Assembly: GCA_040882225.1 (NCBI GenBank)
Contig: JBBEBR010000014.1
Span: 434,001-498,000, forward strand
Direction of reading: 5' to 3'
DNA length: 64,000 bases
Source of the DNA: Gracilimonas sp040882225
GTDB taxonomy: Bacteria; Bacteroidota; Rhodothermia; Balneolales; Balneolaceae
The translations under genes were made by a program, and so were the position numbers. Of the stretch, positions 9,616-17,696 are shown piece by piece. Each line of letters begins with the position of its first letter. The stretch's first letter is position 1. A model generated the notes under the pieces. That model was not told the DNA's origin and searched no databases. It saw nothing but the letters and a program-made list of their open reading frames with translations.

Positions 9616-10499
9616 CCTAAAATAATTCCAAGCGAAAGGAGAGTCCCAAAAAGGAGCATAAATCGGGCGGTTTGCTCAAGCATTGCATTCAGATTCATCT
9701 TGTTTTTTTCAGTCCAGATTTTGTAGGCGTGGTAAATGGCTAAAGGCAAAATCACAAAAGGAAGCAAAACTCCAATTTCGTATTTCAATACAAAATAAAA
9801 ATGTGGTGGAATAGAGAAGGCAATCGCAAGCATCAGTGCGTATTCGAATTTTAAAGCTCCTTCACCAAAAATAACCCCAAGTGTTTTTTTGCCCGATTTT
9901 TTGTCCTGCTCCACATCCCGCAAATTATTAACCACTAAAATGTTGACGCATAAAGCGCCTACGGCAAGAGATGCCCAAAAAGATTCTTCCGACCACTCAA
10001 AAGCATTGATGTAGTAGGTAGTCATCACGGCCACCAATCCGAAGAAAATGAACACAAAAACGTCTCCAAGTCCATTATAGCCAAGAGGGAACGGCCCGCC
10101 GGTATAAAGAATTCCAAACACCAAAGAAAGTATACCAATGAAGAGTACAATCCAGCCAGCCGCCCAAACCAAATATAAACCGAGAAAAAAAGCTAAGGCC
10201 ATGGTGATAATAGTAGCCCGCAGCATTTTTTTTGGGGTGATGAGTCCGGCAGCCGTAGCGCGCCGAAAGCCAATACGTTCATCTGTATCAGAGCCTTTGA
10301 TGAAGTCGAAATAGTCGTTGGCAAAATTTGTTCCAATTTGTATAAGGAAAGCACAGGCAAGAGCCACTATGGAATTTGTCCAGGACATATGGCCGTGATT
10401 CCAGGCAAGAGTTGCACCAACTAAAACGGGAACAAAAGCTGCGGCTAAAGTTTTTGGTCGGGCTGCTTCAACCCAAAGCACGAATGTTTGCTTATTCAA
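9612..10499 (-). CDS. menA: 1,4-Dihydroxy-2-naphthoate polyprenyltransferase
   Basis: 295 residues, an integral membrane protein of the UbiA family with about eight hydrophobic segments. It attaches the polyprenyl chain to DHNA, giving demethylmenaquinone. The first Asp-rich prenyl-diphosphate site is NDYFDFIKGSDTDER near residues 60-75, and a second polar motif (NNLRDVEQDKKSGKKT) lies near residues 190-205, as in MenA. It is the first gene of the menA-menC-menE block. The 287 bases upstream separate it from the divergent glutamine synthetase gene. Confidence 0.95.
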   Translation of the reverse strand: MNKQTFVLWVEAARPKTLAAAFVPVLVGATLAWNHGHMSWTNSIVALACAFLIQIGTNFANDYFDFIKGSDTDERIGFRRATAAGLITPKKMLRATIITMALAFFLGLYLVWAAGWIVLFIGILSLVFGILYTGGPFPLGYNGLGDVFVFIFFGLVAVMTTYYINAFEWSEESFWASLAVGALCVNILVVNNLRDVEQDKKSGKKTLGVIFGEGALKFEYALMLAIAFSIPPHFYFVLKYEIGVLLPFVILPLAIYHAYKIWTEKNKMNLNAMLEQTARFMLLFGTLLSLGIILG

Positions 10500-10707
10500 A
10501 TGTTCAAATTTTTCATTTATGTATGTGGAATACTTTTTTGAAAAGATAGCATTTTTGGCTCCGGCTTAAAAAAATGAAGTGCAGGCCTTTACTGGTAAAA
10601 TTATTTAAGCGAAAAGGGATAGATACCAGTAAAAGACAAATATTATTTAACTAAAATGCGTGATAAAACTTTTCTATTTAATTGTTGATAAATAAAATCC
10701 TAAATTA

Positions 10708-10740
10708 TTTGTGCATTCAGCTAATTTACTTTTATATTTG
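10708..10740 (+). promoter_or_regulatory. Bacteroidota-type promoter for glutamine synthetase
   Basis: TTTG at 10708-10711 and TATATTTG at 10733-10740, separated by 21 bases, fit the Bacteroidota -33/-7 promoter (TTTG, 19-21 bases, TAnnTTTG). Transcription would start near 10747, leaving a leader of about 40 bases before the glnN start at 10787. It is the best promoter match I found in the window. Confidence 0.6.
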
Positions 10741-10786
10741 GAGCGCATTGATTAAAAATCTCATCAAAAATCATTCTTTCTAAGAT

Positions 10787-12961
10787 ATGAACAAGCCAAC
10801 TCAACGATATGATAATTTAGCGGCCGCGCAGAACTTCAGGCCGGGCAAGGCAAATAATTCCAACATGGAAATTGCTGAAATATTTGGGCAAAACACGCTT
10901 ACGTTAGACAAACTTCAGGAGAGATTGCCGAAAGCAACCTGGAAAGATTTGCAAAGAACAATTGATGAAGGTCAGATTTTAAATATTGATGTAGCCGATG
11001 CGGTTGCTCTCGCCATGAAAGACTGGGCCACCGAGAAAGGAGCTACTCATTACACACACTGGTTTCAGCCGCTTACGGGATCTACCGCTGAAAAGCACGA
11101 CAGTTTTATCACGCCTAATCAGGGTGGCGGGGCAATGGCTGCTTTTTCTGGAAAGGAGCTTATTCAGGGCGAGCCTGATGCGTCCAGTTTTCCGAGTGGG
11201 GGATTAAGAGCTACTTTTGAAGCACGTGGCTATACCGCATGGGATCCAACTTCTCCGGCTTTTCTTATTGAGAATCAGAATGGAACATACCTGTGTATTC
11301 CCACCGCTTTTGCTTCATGGAAAGGAGAGGCGCTTGATCATAAGACTCCCTTGTTGCGGTCGCTTGATGCACTCAATAAATCCGCTTCTGCCGCTTTAGG
11401 TTTGTTCAATGAAACTACAAAAAGAGTGGTATCAACGGTTGGCTGCGAGCAGGAATATTTTTTGATTGATCAGGAGTTTGTATATCGCCGCCCTGATATT
11501 TTAACCTCGGGACGTACGCTTGTTGGCGCAAAACCCCCGCGCGGACAGGAACTCGACGACCACTATTTTGGCTCAATTCCAGAGCGTGTTCTTTCTTTTA
11601 TGTTAGATGCCGAGAGGGAGTTGTATAAGCTCGGAATTCCCGTAAAAACCAGGCACAACGAAGTGGCTCCAAGTCAATATGAAGTTGCACCGATTTTTGA
11701 AACTGCCAACGTTGCCGCCGATCATCAGCAGCTAATGATGATGGTGCTAAAGAAAGTAGCCAAGAAATATGGGCTGGAATGTTTGCTCCACGAAAAACCA
11801 TTTGACGGCTTAAATGGAAGCGGAAAGCATTTAAACTGGTCGATGAGTACCGCTGAAGGTGCAAACCTTCTGGAGCCGGGAGATAACCCGCATTCGAACA
11901 TGCAGTTTTTATTTTTCTTTACATCGGTTCTGCTGGCCGTTTATCGCCATCAGGATTTGTTGCGAGTTTCTGTAGCTTATGCAGGCAACGATCACCGCTT
12001 GGGGGCAAATGAAGCGCCACCAGCTATTATTTCTGCTTTTATTGGCGATCAGCTTGGGGATATTATTGAGCAGCTTATTAACGGAGGCGCCAAAAGCTCT
12101 AAACAAGGAGGCCTTCTTGGATTGGGAACTCCGGTTCTTCCATATCTTCCAAAACATGCGGGTGACAGAAATCGAACTTCGCCATTCGCCTTTACGGGAA
12201 ATAAGTTTGAGTTCCGTGCGCTGGGATCAAGTCAGTCGCCGTCGTTTCCAATGGTTGTGTTAAACACAATTGTTGCCGAAGCCATTGAGGATATGACATC
12301 CGATCTAAAAGAGGCAATGGAAAAAGACACGATTGAAAAAGCTCTTGCAAAAGTTCTGCGAGCCAGGCTCAAAGAATGTAAGCCCATCATTTTTAATGGT
12401 GATGGTTACGCTGACGCATGGCAAAAAGAAGCTGCGGAAAGAGGACTTCATAATTTCAAGACTACTCCCGATGCACTGCCGCACTTGAATAGCAAAAAGA
12501 ATACGGAGCTTTTCAAAAAATTCAATGTGATGTCGAAGAAAGAAATTGATTCGCGCCTTGAAATATGGACCGAGCAGTATATCACAACCCGAACGATTGA
12601 GGTGGATACGATTGAGTCTATCGCCAAAACAATGATTTATCCGGCTGCAGTGCGTTATATCGCTGAATTGGGTGAGGCTACACAGCAATCGGCATCGGCT
12701 GGATTTGATAATTCAGGGTCTAAAAATATGCTTGAAAAGGTGAATAACGGCCTCAATAAACTCGGTGCAGCTTTGGATAAACTTGCTGAAAAGCAGGCTA
12801 AATTCAAGTACAAAAATGTTTCTGATCATGCTTCAAAAGTAGAGTCAGAAATATTGCCGATTATGACGGAAATTCGAGATTCTATTGATTATCTGGAGCG
12901 TTATGTAGCCGATGATTACTGGCCGCTTCCAGTTTACCGCGAAATGCTTTTCATTAAATAA
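10787..12961 (+). CDS. glnN: Glutamine synthetase type III
   Basis: 724 residues, matching the long GSIII (GlnN) class rather than the roughly 450-residue GSI. Catalyses ATP-dependent amidation of glutamate, the main entry of ammonium at low concentration. GSIII signatures visible: the N-terminal THWFQPLTG block, the VGCEQEYFLID metal-site region, NGSGKHLNWS, and HAGDRNRTSPFAFTGNKFEFRA cut here into its parts (HAGDRNRTSPFAF, NKFEFRALGSSQS). It is monocistronic, with its own promoter box and a terminator at 12984. It sits between the two menaquinone blocks on the opposite strand. No PII or AmtB gene is nearby. Confidence 0.96.
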   Translation: MNKPTQRYDNLAAAQNFRPGKANNSNMEIAEIFGQNTLTLDKLQERLPKATWKDLQRTIDEGQILNIDVADAVALAMKDWATEKGATHYTHWFQPLTGSTAEKHDSFITPNQGGGAMAAFSGKELIQGEPDASSFPSGGLRATFEARGYTAWDPTSPAFLIENQNGTYLCIPTAFASWKGEALDHKTPLLRSLDALNKSASAALGLFNETTKRVVSTVGCEQEYFLIDQEFVYRRPDILTSGRTLVGAKPPRGQELDDHYFGSIPERVLSFMLDAERELYKLGIPVKTRHNEVAPSQYEVAPIFETANVAADHQQLMMMVLKKVAKKYGLECLLHEKPFDGLNGSGKHLNWSMSTAEGANLLEPGDNPHSNMQFLFFFTSVLLAVYRHQDLLRVSVAYAGNDHRLGANEAPPAIISAFIGDQLGDIIEQLINGGAKSSKQGGLLGLGTPVLPYLPKHAGDRNRTSPFAFTGNKFEFRALGSSQSPSFPMVVLNTIVAEAIEDMTSDLKEAMEKDTIEKALAKVLRARLKECKPIIFNGDGYADAWQKEAAERGLHNFKTTPDALPHLNSKKNTELFKKFNVMSKKEIDSRLEIWTEQYITTRTIEVDTIESIAKTMIYPAAVRYIAELGEATQQSASAGFDNSGSKNMLEKVNNGLNKLGAALDKLAEKQAKFKYKNVSDHASKVESEILPIMTEIRDSIDYLERYVADDYWPLPVYREMLFIK

Positions 12962-12983
12962 AGGCATTATTTTATAGAGGGTT

Positions 12984-13017
12984 AAAACCCCGTTTTCGAA
13001 AGAAGGCGGGTTTTTTT
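12984..13017 (+). terminator. Rho-independent terminator after glnN
   Basis: AAAACCCCG (12984-12992) pairs imperfectly with CGGGTTTT (from 13007) around a loop containing TTTTCGAAAG, followed by a run of seven T (13011-13017). It lies 23 bases after the glnN stop. The sequence closely resembles the terminator at 14416. Confidence 0.8.
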
Positions 13018-13125
13018 ATGGTGATACTTGTATTCTTTATTAGAAATTAAGGTATAATCATCAGTTTACTGGATATTTAATACCGATGTATTATATTGAA
13101 TAACCTGTCAACAATAATAATTCAT

Positions 13126-14394
13126 ATGAAAATAAAATCTACCATTATACTTTTATGTGGAATATGTTTCATAGTTATTTATGGAACTACTATAGCGCTT
13201 GCGCAAACTCAGGGAATAGAGAAGCACACCCATAAAGAGAGAAAAGGTATTTTCTTTCAGAACCAAAAAGCTCCTGTCCATTTAAGTACCGCTAAATTGA
13301 AAGCTAAAGCTGATCATGATATATCGGAATGGCTCGAGCAATTTTATAGCGAAGAAGATTGGTATAATTCTTATAAATCAGTTTATGAATATAGTACCGA
13401 TCGTCTCACAATTATGAGTACAAGTTATTATTTCAACGAAGCTGAAGAATGGGAAGAAACGGGTGATTTGACAATGGTATTTAGCGAAGAAGGATATCCT
13501 CTTAGCTTTGAAACGACCTATGATAACTCTAACGGATGGTTTAACGAGTATTTTTATTATAGTGAAAACGGCCGTCTTGATTCAGTTCTGTTTGAGGATT
13601 CATATGATGGAGATTTGGAACAAGGTAAAATTGAGCTGAATTATATAACAGATGATTCTATAAGAGTGGTGTCTTTAGAAGATGGTGAGACCTTCGAAGA
13701 AGGTTATTTTTTGATGAAAGATGGAAATTTCATCGAAGTATATGATGATGGCGAATATAAAGATCGCTATACCTACTACGGAGTGACCTTAAATGATTTT
13801 CTCAAAGGTTTAGGTGATGATTTTTTTTTCTATGACTATTTAGAAGAGGAATACAATGAAGAAACGCAGAGTTGGATTCCGTACGGAAGAGGTACTTATT
13901 CAGAAGAAAATGGAAGGGTAACAGAATTTCTTGAGGAATGGTATTCCGAAACAGAAGAGCAGTTCTATCCTGATTTTCTCAAAACATTCCAATACGAAGG
14001 TGAAGTAATTACAGATATACTGGAAATGTATAACGGGGGTTCAATGGAGAACCCGGAATGGATGCAGGAGTACCGAAATCTAATTACTTATGGAGGTACC
14101 GTTAGCAATGAGGATGAAAGTGAGGTTGCCAGTGCTTTCAAACTTGCACAGAATTATCCAAATCCCTTCAATCCCACTACAACTATAGCTTTTACAGTAC
14201 CGATTTCTGGTGAGGTACAGTTGAAAATCTTTAATATTATTGGAGCAGAAGTAGCCGGGTTGATTAACACGTATACTCATGCCGGCAAACATTCTGTTGT
14301 TTTCGCTGCTTCAGCATTGCCAAGCGGTGTTTATTTTTACAGGCTAACAGCGCCGGGATTTAGTGAAGTGAAATCAATGACACTCATTAAGTAG
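13126..14394 (+). CDS. Secreted protein with type IX secretion sorting tail
   Basis: 422 residues from the ATG at 13126; an upstream TTG at 13096 would add ten residues ahead of the signal peptide and is less likely. An N-terminal signal peptide (MKIKSTIILLCGICF to about ALAQ) is followed by an acidic, tyrosine-rich body with repeated short units such as YYFNEAEEW, YSENGRLDS and YSEENGRVTEF, spaced like YD-type repeats. The C-terminal 85 residues are a classic T9SS type A tail: QNYPNPFNPTTTIAF, GEVQLKIFNIIG, AGKHSVVFAASALPSGVYFYRL. It is therefore probably exported by type IX secretion. The function of the body is unknown. It is flanked by two near-identical terminators. Confidence 0.85.
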   Translation: MKIKSTIILLCGICFIVIYGTTIALAQTQGIEKHTHKERKGIFFQNQKAPVHLSTAKLKAKADHDISEWLEQFYSEEDWYNSYKSVYEYSTDRLTIMSTSYYFNEAEEWEETGDLTMVFSEEGYPLSFETTYDNSNGWFNEYFYYSENGRLDSVLFEDSYDGDLEQGKIELNYITDDSIRVVSLEDGETFEEGYFLMKDGNFIEVYDDGEYKDRYTYYGVTLNDFLKGLGDDFFFYDYLEEEYNEETQSWIPYGRGTYSEENGRVTEFLEEWYSETEEQFYPDFLKTFQYEGEVITDILEMYNGGSMENPEWMQEYRNLITYGGTVSNEDESEVASAFKLAQNYPNPFNPTTTIAFTVPISGEVQLKIFNIIGAEVAGLINTYTHAGKHSVVFAASALPSGVYFYRLTAPGFSEVKSMTLIK

Positions 14395-14415
14395 CACTTT
14401 TGCCACAACTGATTT

Positions 14416-14449
14416 AAAACCTCGTTTTCGAAAGTAGACGGGGTTTTTT
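14416..14449 (+). terminator. Rho-independent terminator
   Basis: AAAACCTCG (14416-14424) pairs with CGGGGTTTT (from 14439) through nine pairs including one G-U, with six T at the 3' side. It ends transcription of the T9SS-sorted protein gene. The loop (TTTTCGAAAG) is the same as in the terminator after glnN. Confidence 0.82.
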
Positions 14450-14464
14450 ACTTTCAATCAAAAA

Positions 14465-14803
14465 ATGAAAGAAATAAGCTGGAGCGAATTTGAGCAGGTT
14501 GAATTAAGAACAGGAACTATTACAGAGGCTGTCCCTTTTCCTGAGGCAAGAAAACCCGCGTACAAACTCATAATAGATTTTGGAGATGAAATCGGAAGCA
14601 AGAAATCCTCTGCTCAAATAACGGGTCTTTATAGCCCTGAAGATTTAATTGGAAAACAGGTAATTGGCGTTGTGAATTTCCCGCCAAAACAAATTGGGCC
14701 TTTCATCTCGGAGTGTCTTATAACTGGTTTTCCCGATGCTGATGGCAACATCGTGCTCGCGATTCCCGATAAATCTGTCAAGAATGGGATGAAACTTTTT
14801 TAG
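14465..14803 (+). CDS. csaA: CsaA-like tRNA-binding domain protein
   Basis: 112 residues, the length of the stand-alone EMAP/OB-fold tRNA-binding domain called CsaA. In Bacillus the protein has chaperone-like activity and binds tRNA-like folds. Characteristic blocks are WSEFEQVELRTGTI, ARKPAYKLIIDFG, KKSSAQIT, VNFPPKQIGPFISE and the C-terminal GMKLF. It starts 15 bases past the preceding terminator and is followed by the DUF2141 gene after 55 bases. Confidence 0.88.
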   Translation: MKEISWSEFEQVELRTGTITEAVPFPEARKPAYKLIIDFGDEIGSKKSSAQITGLYSPEDLIGKQVIGVVNFPPKQIGPFISECLITGFPDADGNIVLAIPDKSVKNGMKLF

Positions 14804-14858
14804 CGGAAATAAGCTTAGTAGCCATAAAAAAGATATTCATTCCCTATAAATTTATTCG

Positions 14859-15314
14859 ATGATAAGGCTATTAACTCTTTCTGTATTTTGCTTCGCTATT
14901 TTAATTTCCGCACCTGCCCAGGAAATTTCCTATCCGGAAAAAAATGATCGGCTTTCAACTTTTACATTAATAATCGAGGGTTTCAAAGTTGCAGAAGGAG
15001 AGGTGAGAATTGCCTTGTTTGACTCAGAGAAAAATTATAACCGAAAAGACAATCCGCTCCATGCAGTTGTCCTTACTGTGGATGATACAACTCAAAGCTG
15101 GGATGCCGAAGACTTGCCTTTTGGTGAATATGCCATTGCTGTATATCACGATAAAAACAAAAATGGCAAACTGGATTCGAACCTCCTTGGAATCCCAAAA
15201 GAAGACTATGGATTTTCAAATGATGCCCGGGGAAAATTTGGGCCTGCTTCATGGCAGGATGCTCATTTTACTATTTCTTCCAAAGAAGACAGCATGTTGA
15301 TCACTATAAAATAA
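14859..15314 (+). CDS. DUF2141 secreted protein
   Basis: 151 residues with a signal peptide (to about SAPAQ, residue 20). The mature part carries the DUF2141 pattern: VAEGEVRIALFDSE, LPFGEYAIAVYHDKNKNG, KLDSNLLGIPKEDYGFSN and the closing ARGKFGPASWQDAHF. The HDKNKNGKLD segment resembles a calcium-binding loop. Family members are small envelope-associated beta proteins of unknown function found widely in Gram-negatives. Nothing in the neighbourhood sharpens its role. Confidence 0.85.
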   Translation: MIRLLTLSVFCFAILISAPAQEISYPEKNDRLSTFTLIIEGFKVAEGEVRIALFDSEKNYNRKDNPLHAVVLTVDDTTQSWDAEDLPFGEYAIAVYHDKNKNGKLDSNLLGIPKEDYGFSNDARGKFGPASWQDAHFTISSKEDSMLITIK

Positions 15315-15399
15315 GCTAAGCTGTTTCGCTTCAATGGTTTGCAAGAAACCATCTTTTTCTACATATTCCAATTACACATTAATTCTAATTGGAGTATTT

Positions 15400-15660
15400 A
15401 TGGAAAATGTACATAGTGAAATGTCTGCTGTTGTTATGCCACTGAAAGAGTGGGTGATTACTGTGGTAATTTCGTTGATACCAATGGTTAATTTTATAAT
15501 GCTGCTTGTATGGTCTTTTAGCGACAGCATCAATCCAAGCAAGAAAAACTGGGCGCGTGCAACACTGATCGTTTTTGCGATAGTATTTGTGGTATATCTT
15601 CTATTCGCATTCATCTTTATGGGAGTATTAATGTCGGCTGGAGGATTAGACTCAATGTAG
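15400..15660 (+). CDS. Small membrane protein, two helices
   Basis: 86 residues from ATG 15400, chosen because GGAG lies six bases before it; an in-frame upstream start at 15334 would give 108 residues with no supporting signal. Two hydrophobic segments are seen, about residues 15-37 (VITVVISLIPMVNFIMLLVW) and 50-75 (ATLIVFAIVFVVYLLFAFIF), joined by a short polar loop SDSINPSKKNWAR. The KKNWARA motif before a second helix is common in small Bacteroidota membrane proteins. No function can be assigned. Confidence 0.65.
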   Translation: MENVHSEMSAVVMPLKEWVITVVISLIPMVNFIMLLVWSFSDSINPSKKNWARATLIVFAIVFVVYLLFAFIFMGVLMSAGGLDSM

Positions 15661-15690
15661 ATTACGAATCAATGATATCCTGTTTCGATC

Positions 15691-15721
15691 AAAAAGAAAC
15701 CCTGTTCCGCAGGGTTTCTTT
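15691..15721. terminator. Bidirectional terminator
   Basis: A perfect 12-base-pair stem (AAAGAAACCCTG at 15693-15704 with its complement at 15710-15721) around the loop TTCCG. A-rich and T-rich ends allow it to work in both directions, and it lies between the convergent small membrane protein gene and the GNAT gene that closes the menFDHB transcript. Confidence 0.88.
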
Positions 15722-15733
15722 ATGCAGGAGATT

Positions 15734-16015
15734 TTATCTCACATCATTCAGTTCAGGGAATCGCTGAAAAACGGATTGCGCAAAAGGGCAGAGTGGCAGC
15801 ACTTTTAGATTATTTGACCGGGCGAACTCAACAGCATGAAAAACCAGCTGCTTTCCATAGCTTTTTCCGCGGTTTTCATCAGAAATCTGTGTGTGGTCGA
15901 TGATAATCTTATCTGCTCCGGCCTTTGAGTAAGTCAATTCTGCGGTTCGTTTATTCTGATCGTTGAGAATGAAAAATGCGCCTTTCGTCTCTGATTCTTC
16001 GTGTTGAATGTTCAT
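15734..16015 (-). CDS. GNAT-family N-acetyltransferase, YjdJ/NATD1 type
   Basis: 93 residues. The short GNAT-like fold is recognised from KRTAELTYSKAG, IIIDHTQISDENRGKSYGKQLV (acetyl-CoA loop ENRGKSYGKQL) and the C-terminal VLPLCPFAQSVFQR. These small proteins are predicted acetyltransferases with unknown substrates. It follows menB by 18 bases on the same strand and precedes a bidirectional terminator, so it is the last gene of the menF-D-H-B transcript. A role in menaquinone synthesis is not implied by the family. Confidence 0.85.
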   Translation of the reverse strand: MNIQHEESETKGAFFILNDQNKRTAELTYSKAGADKIIIDHTQISDENRGKSYGKQLVFHAVEFARSNNLKVLPLCPFAQSVFQRFPELNDVR

Positions 16016-16033
16016 TTGGTGATGCCTGAAGTT

Positions 16034-16867
16034 TTAAGATGGAGAACGTTCAAATTTATCAAAATCCGGTTTACGTTTTTCGAGGAATGCATTGCGGCCT
16101 TCCTGTGCTTCATCAGTCATATAAGCCAAACGTGTGGCTTCACCGGCAAAAACTTGTTGCCCAACCAAACCGTCATCAATTAAATTAAAGGCAAACTTGA
16201 TCATCTTAATTGCGGTCGGACTTTTCGCTAAGATTTCCTGGGCCCAGTCATAAGCCGTTTCCTCAAGCTGATTATGAGGCACCACTTTATTCACCATTCC
16301 CATCTCAAAAGCTTCCTGAGCGGAATAATTTGCACCAAGAAAGAAAATTTCACGCGCTCTTTTCTGCCCCACTTGTCTGGCTAGTAAAGCCGAGCCAAAA
16401 CCCCCGTCAAAACTTGCGACATCGGCATCTGTTTGTTTGAAGATTGCGTGTTCCTTACTGGCAATGCTAAGATCGCAAACCACGTGCAAACTATGCCCGC
16501 CGCCAACTGCCCAGCCGGGAACCACGGCGATTACCACTTTTGGCATAAACCGTATGAGACGCTGAAGCTCCAAAACATTTAGCCTCGCAATTCCATCTTC
16601 AGCTTTATAACCGGTTTTATCCCGAACATTTTGATCTCCGCCTGAGCAAAAAGCATACTTTCCATCATTGGCGGGGCCTTCTCCGGTCAACAAAACCACT
16701 CCGATTGAATTATCCTGCTGCGCATCCGAAAAGGCTTCATACATCTCAAACAGTGTTTTTGGGCGAAAAGCGTTCCGGATATCCGGGCGGTTAAAAGCGA
16801 TACGCGCAACGCCGTTTAATTTTTTATAGGTGATGTCCTGGTAATCCTTAACCGTTTCCCAATTCAT
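16034..16867 (-). CDS. menB: 1,4-Dihydroxy-2-naphthoyl-CoA synthase
   Basis: 277 residues, crotonase superfamily. Closes the second ring of menaquinone by a Dieckmann-type condensation of o-succinylbenzoyl-CoA. Typical MenB blocks: ITYKKLNGVARIAFNRPDIRNAF, YAFCSGGDQNVR, VPGWAVGGGHSLHVVCDLSIAS split here into its parts (VPGWAVGGGHSL, CDLSIAS), the DADVASFDGGFGSALLARQVG catalytic stretch and KKRARE-like QKRAREIFFLG. Its start overlaps menH by four bases, so it is translated from the same mRNA as menH, menD and menF. Confidence 0.96.
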   Translation of the reverse strand: MNWETVKDYQDITYKKLNGVARIAFNRPDIRNAFRPKTLFEMYEAFSDAQQDNSIGVVLLTGEGPANDGKYAFCSGGDQNVRDKTGYKAEDGIARLNVLELQRLIRFMPKVVIAVVPGWAVGGGHSLHVVCDLSIASKEHAIFKQTDADVASFDGGFGSALLARQVGQKRAREIFFLGANYSAQEAFEMGMVNKVVPHNQLEETAYDWAQEILAKSPTAIKMIKFAFNLIDDGLVGQQVFAGEATRLAYMTDEAQEGRNAFLEKRKPDFDKFERSPS

Positions 16868-17685
16868 AATGTGCTGTTGTTTTGAATGAAAGATTTCAAA
16901 ATACTGACCAGTTTTTCCGGTTGATCCAAATGTACACGATGTCCCGAATCTTTAACAATGTGAAAGGCAGAATCTTCGATTTCTTTTTGCATCTGTTGGT
17001 TGATGTGAAGAAACTTTGAATCCGTTTCTCCTGCAATAAGCTGTACAGGAATTTTAAGTTCTGAAAGCCGATTCCGAAGGCAAGGCATAATTCCAGTTCC
17101 AAAGCCAAGCAAGCTGTTCGCCATCCATAACGGATTTTGATTTCCCTGCACTTCATAAAGCTGGTTCAGAAGTTTTTCAGGAGCTTTGTCAGATTCTAAT
17201 AGGGGCATGGATTTCCACTCTTTTAAAAAGCCCTCAAAATTACCCATAATCTGGTCAGATTTCTGGGCGTCAAAAGATTGGCGAGCCTGCCGTTCAGTTT
17301 CATCCTCAATACCAAAGGTGCTGCTTTCGAGTATTAATCCCTGGAAAAGATCGGCGCGGTGCAATGCAAGCTGCAAAGCTAATCTTCCTCCCATGCTATA
17401 GCCATATAAAAATAAGGGGAGATGCAGTTGTTCACTGATTAATTTGGTGATATCCGCCACTTGTTCCTTCGCAGAAAATCGGTAGTGAAGTTCGGCGCCA
17501 TCGGTAGAGCCATGTCCCAAAAGATCGATTGTGATGGGATTGCAGAATTTTTTTAGTGATGGAATCAGGTGCCGGAAATTTTCACCGCTTCCTAAAAAAC
17601 CATGCAGCAAAACGAGGTAGGGAAAATCTTTTTTCTGCTGAAGTAATTCAAAATGATACGAGATGCCTCGAATTCGAATATTCAT
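16864..17685 (-). CDS. menH: SHCHC synthase, alpha/beta hydrolase
   Basis: 273 residues of alpha/beta-hydrolase fold. MenH eliminates pyruvate from SEPHCHC to give SHCHC, the third step of the classical pathway. The oxyanion region LLHGFLGSGENF, the nucleophile elbow GYSMGG (S97) and the catalytic His in KDSGHRVHLDQPE are visible. Alone it could be any hydrolase, but placement between menD (11 bases upstream) and menB (four-base overlap) supports MenH. Confidence 0.9.
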   Translation of the reverse strand: MNIRIRGISYHFELLQQKKDFPYLVLLHGFLGSGENFRHLIPSLKKFCNPITIDLLGHGSTDGAELHYRFSAKEQVADITKLISEQLHLPLFLYGYSMGGRLALQLALHRADLFQGLILESSTFGIEDETERQARQSFDAQKSDQIMGNFEGFLKEWKSMPLLESDKAPEKLLNQLYEVQGNQNPLWMANSLLGFGTGIMPCLRNRLSELKIPVQLIAGETDSKFLHINQQMQKEIEDSAFHIVKDSGHRVHLDQPEKLVSILKSFIQNNSTL

Positions 17686-17696
17686 TAATTGTGCTT

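Noticed and set aside
12305..12688. 127-codon frame on the minus strand inside glnN
   Set aside because: Antisense shadow of a well conserved enzyme; cysteine/histidine-rich composition typical of antisense reading.
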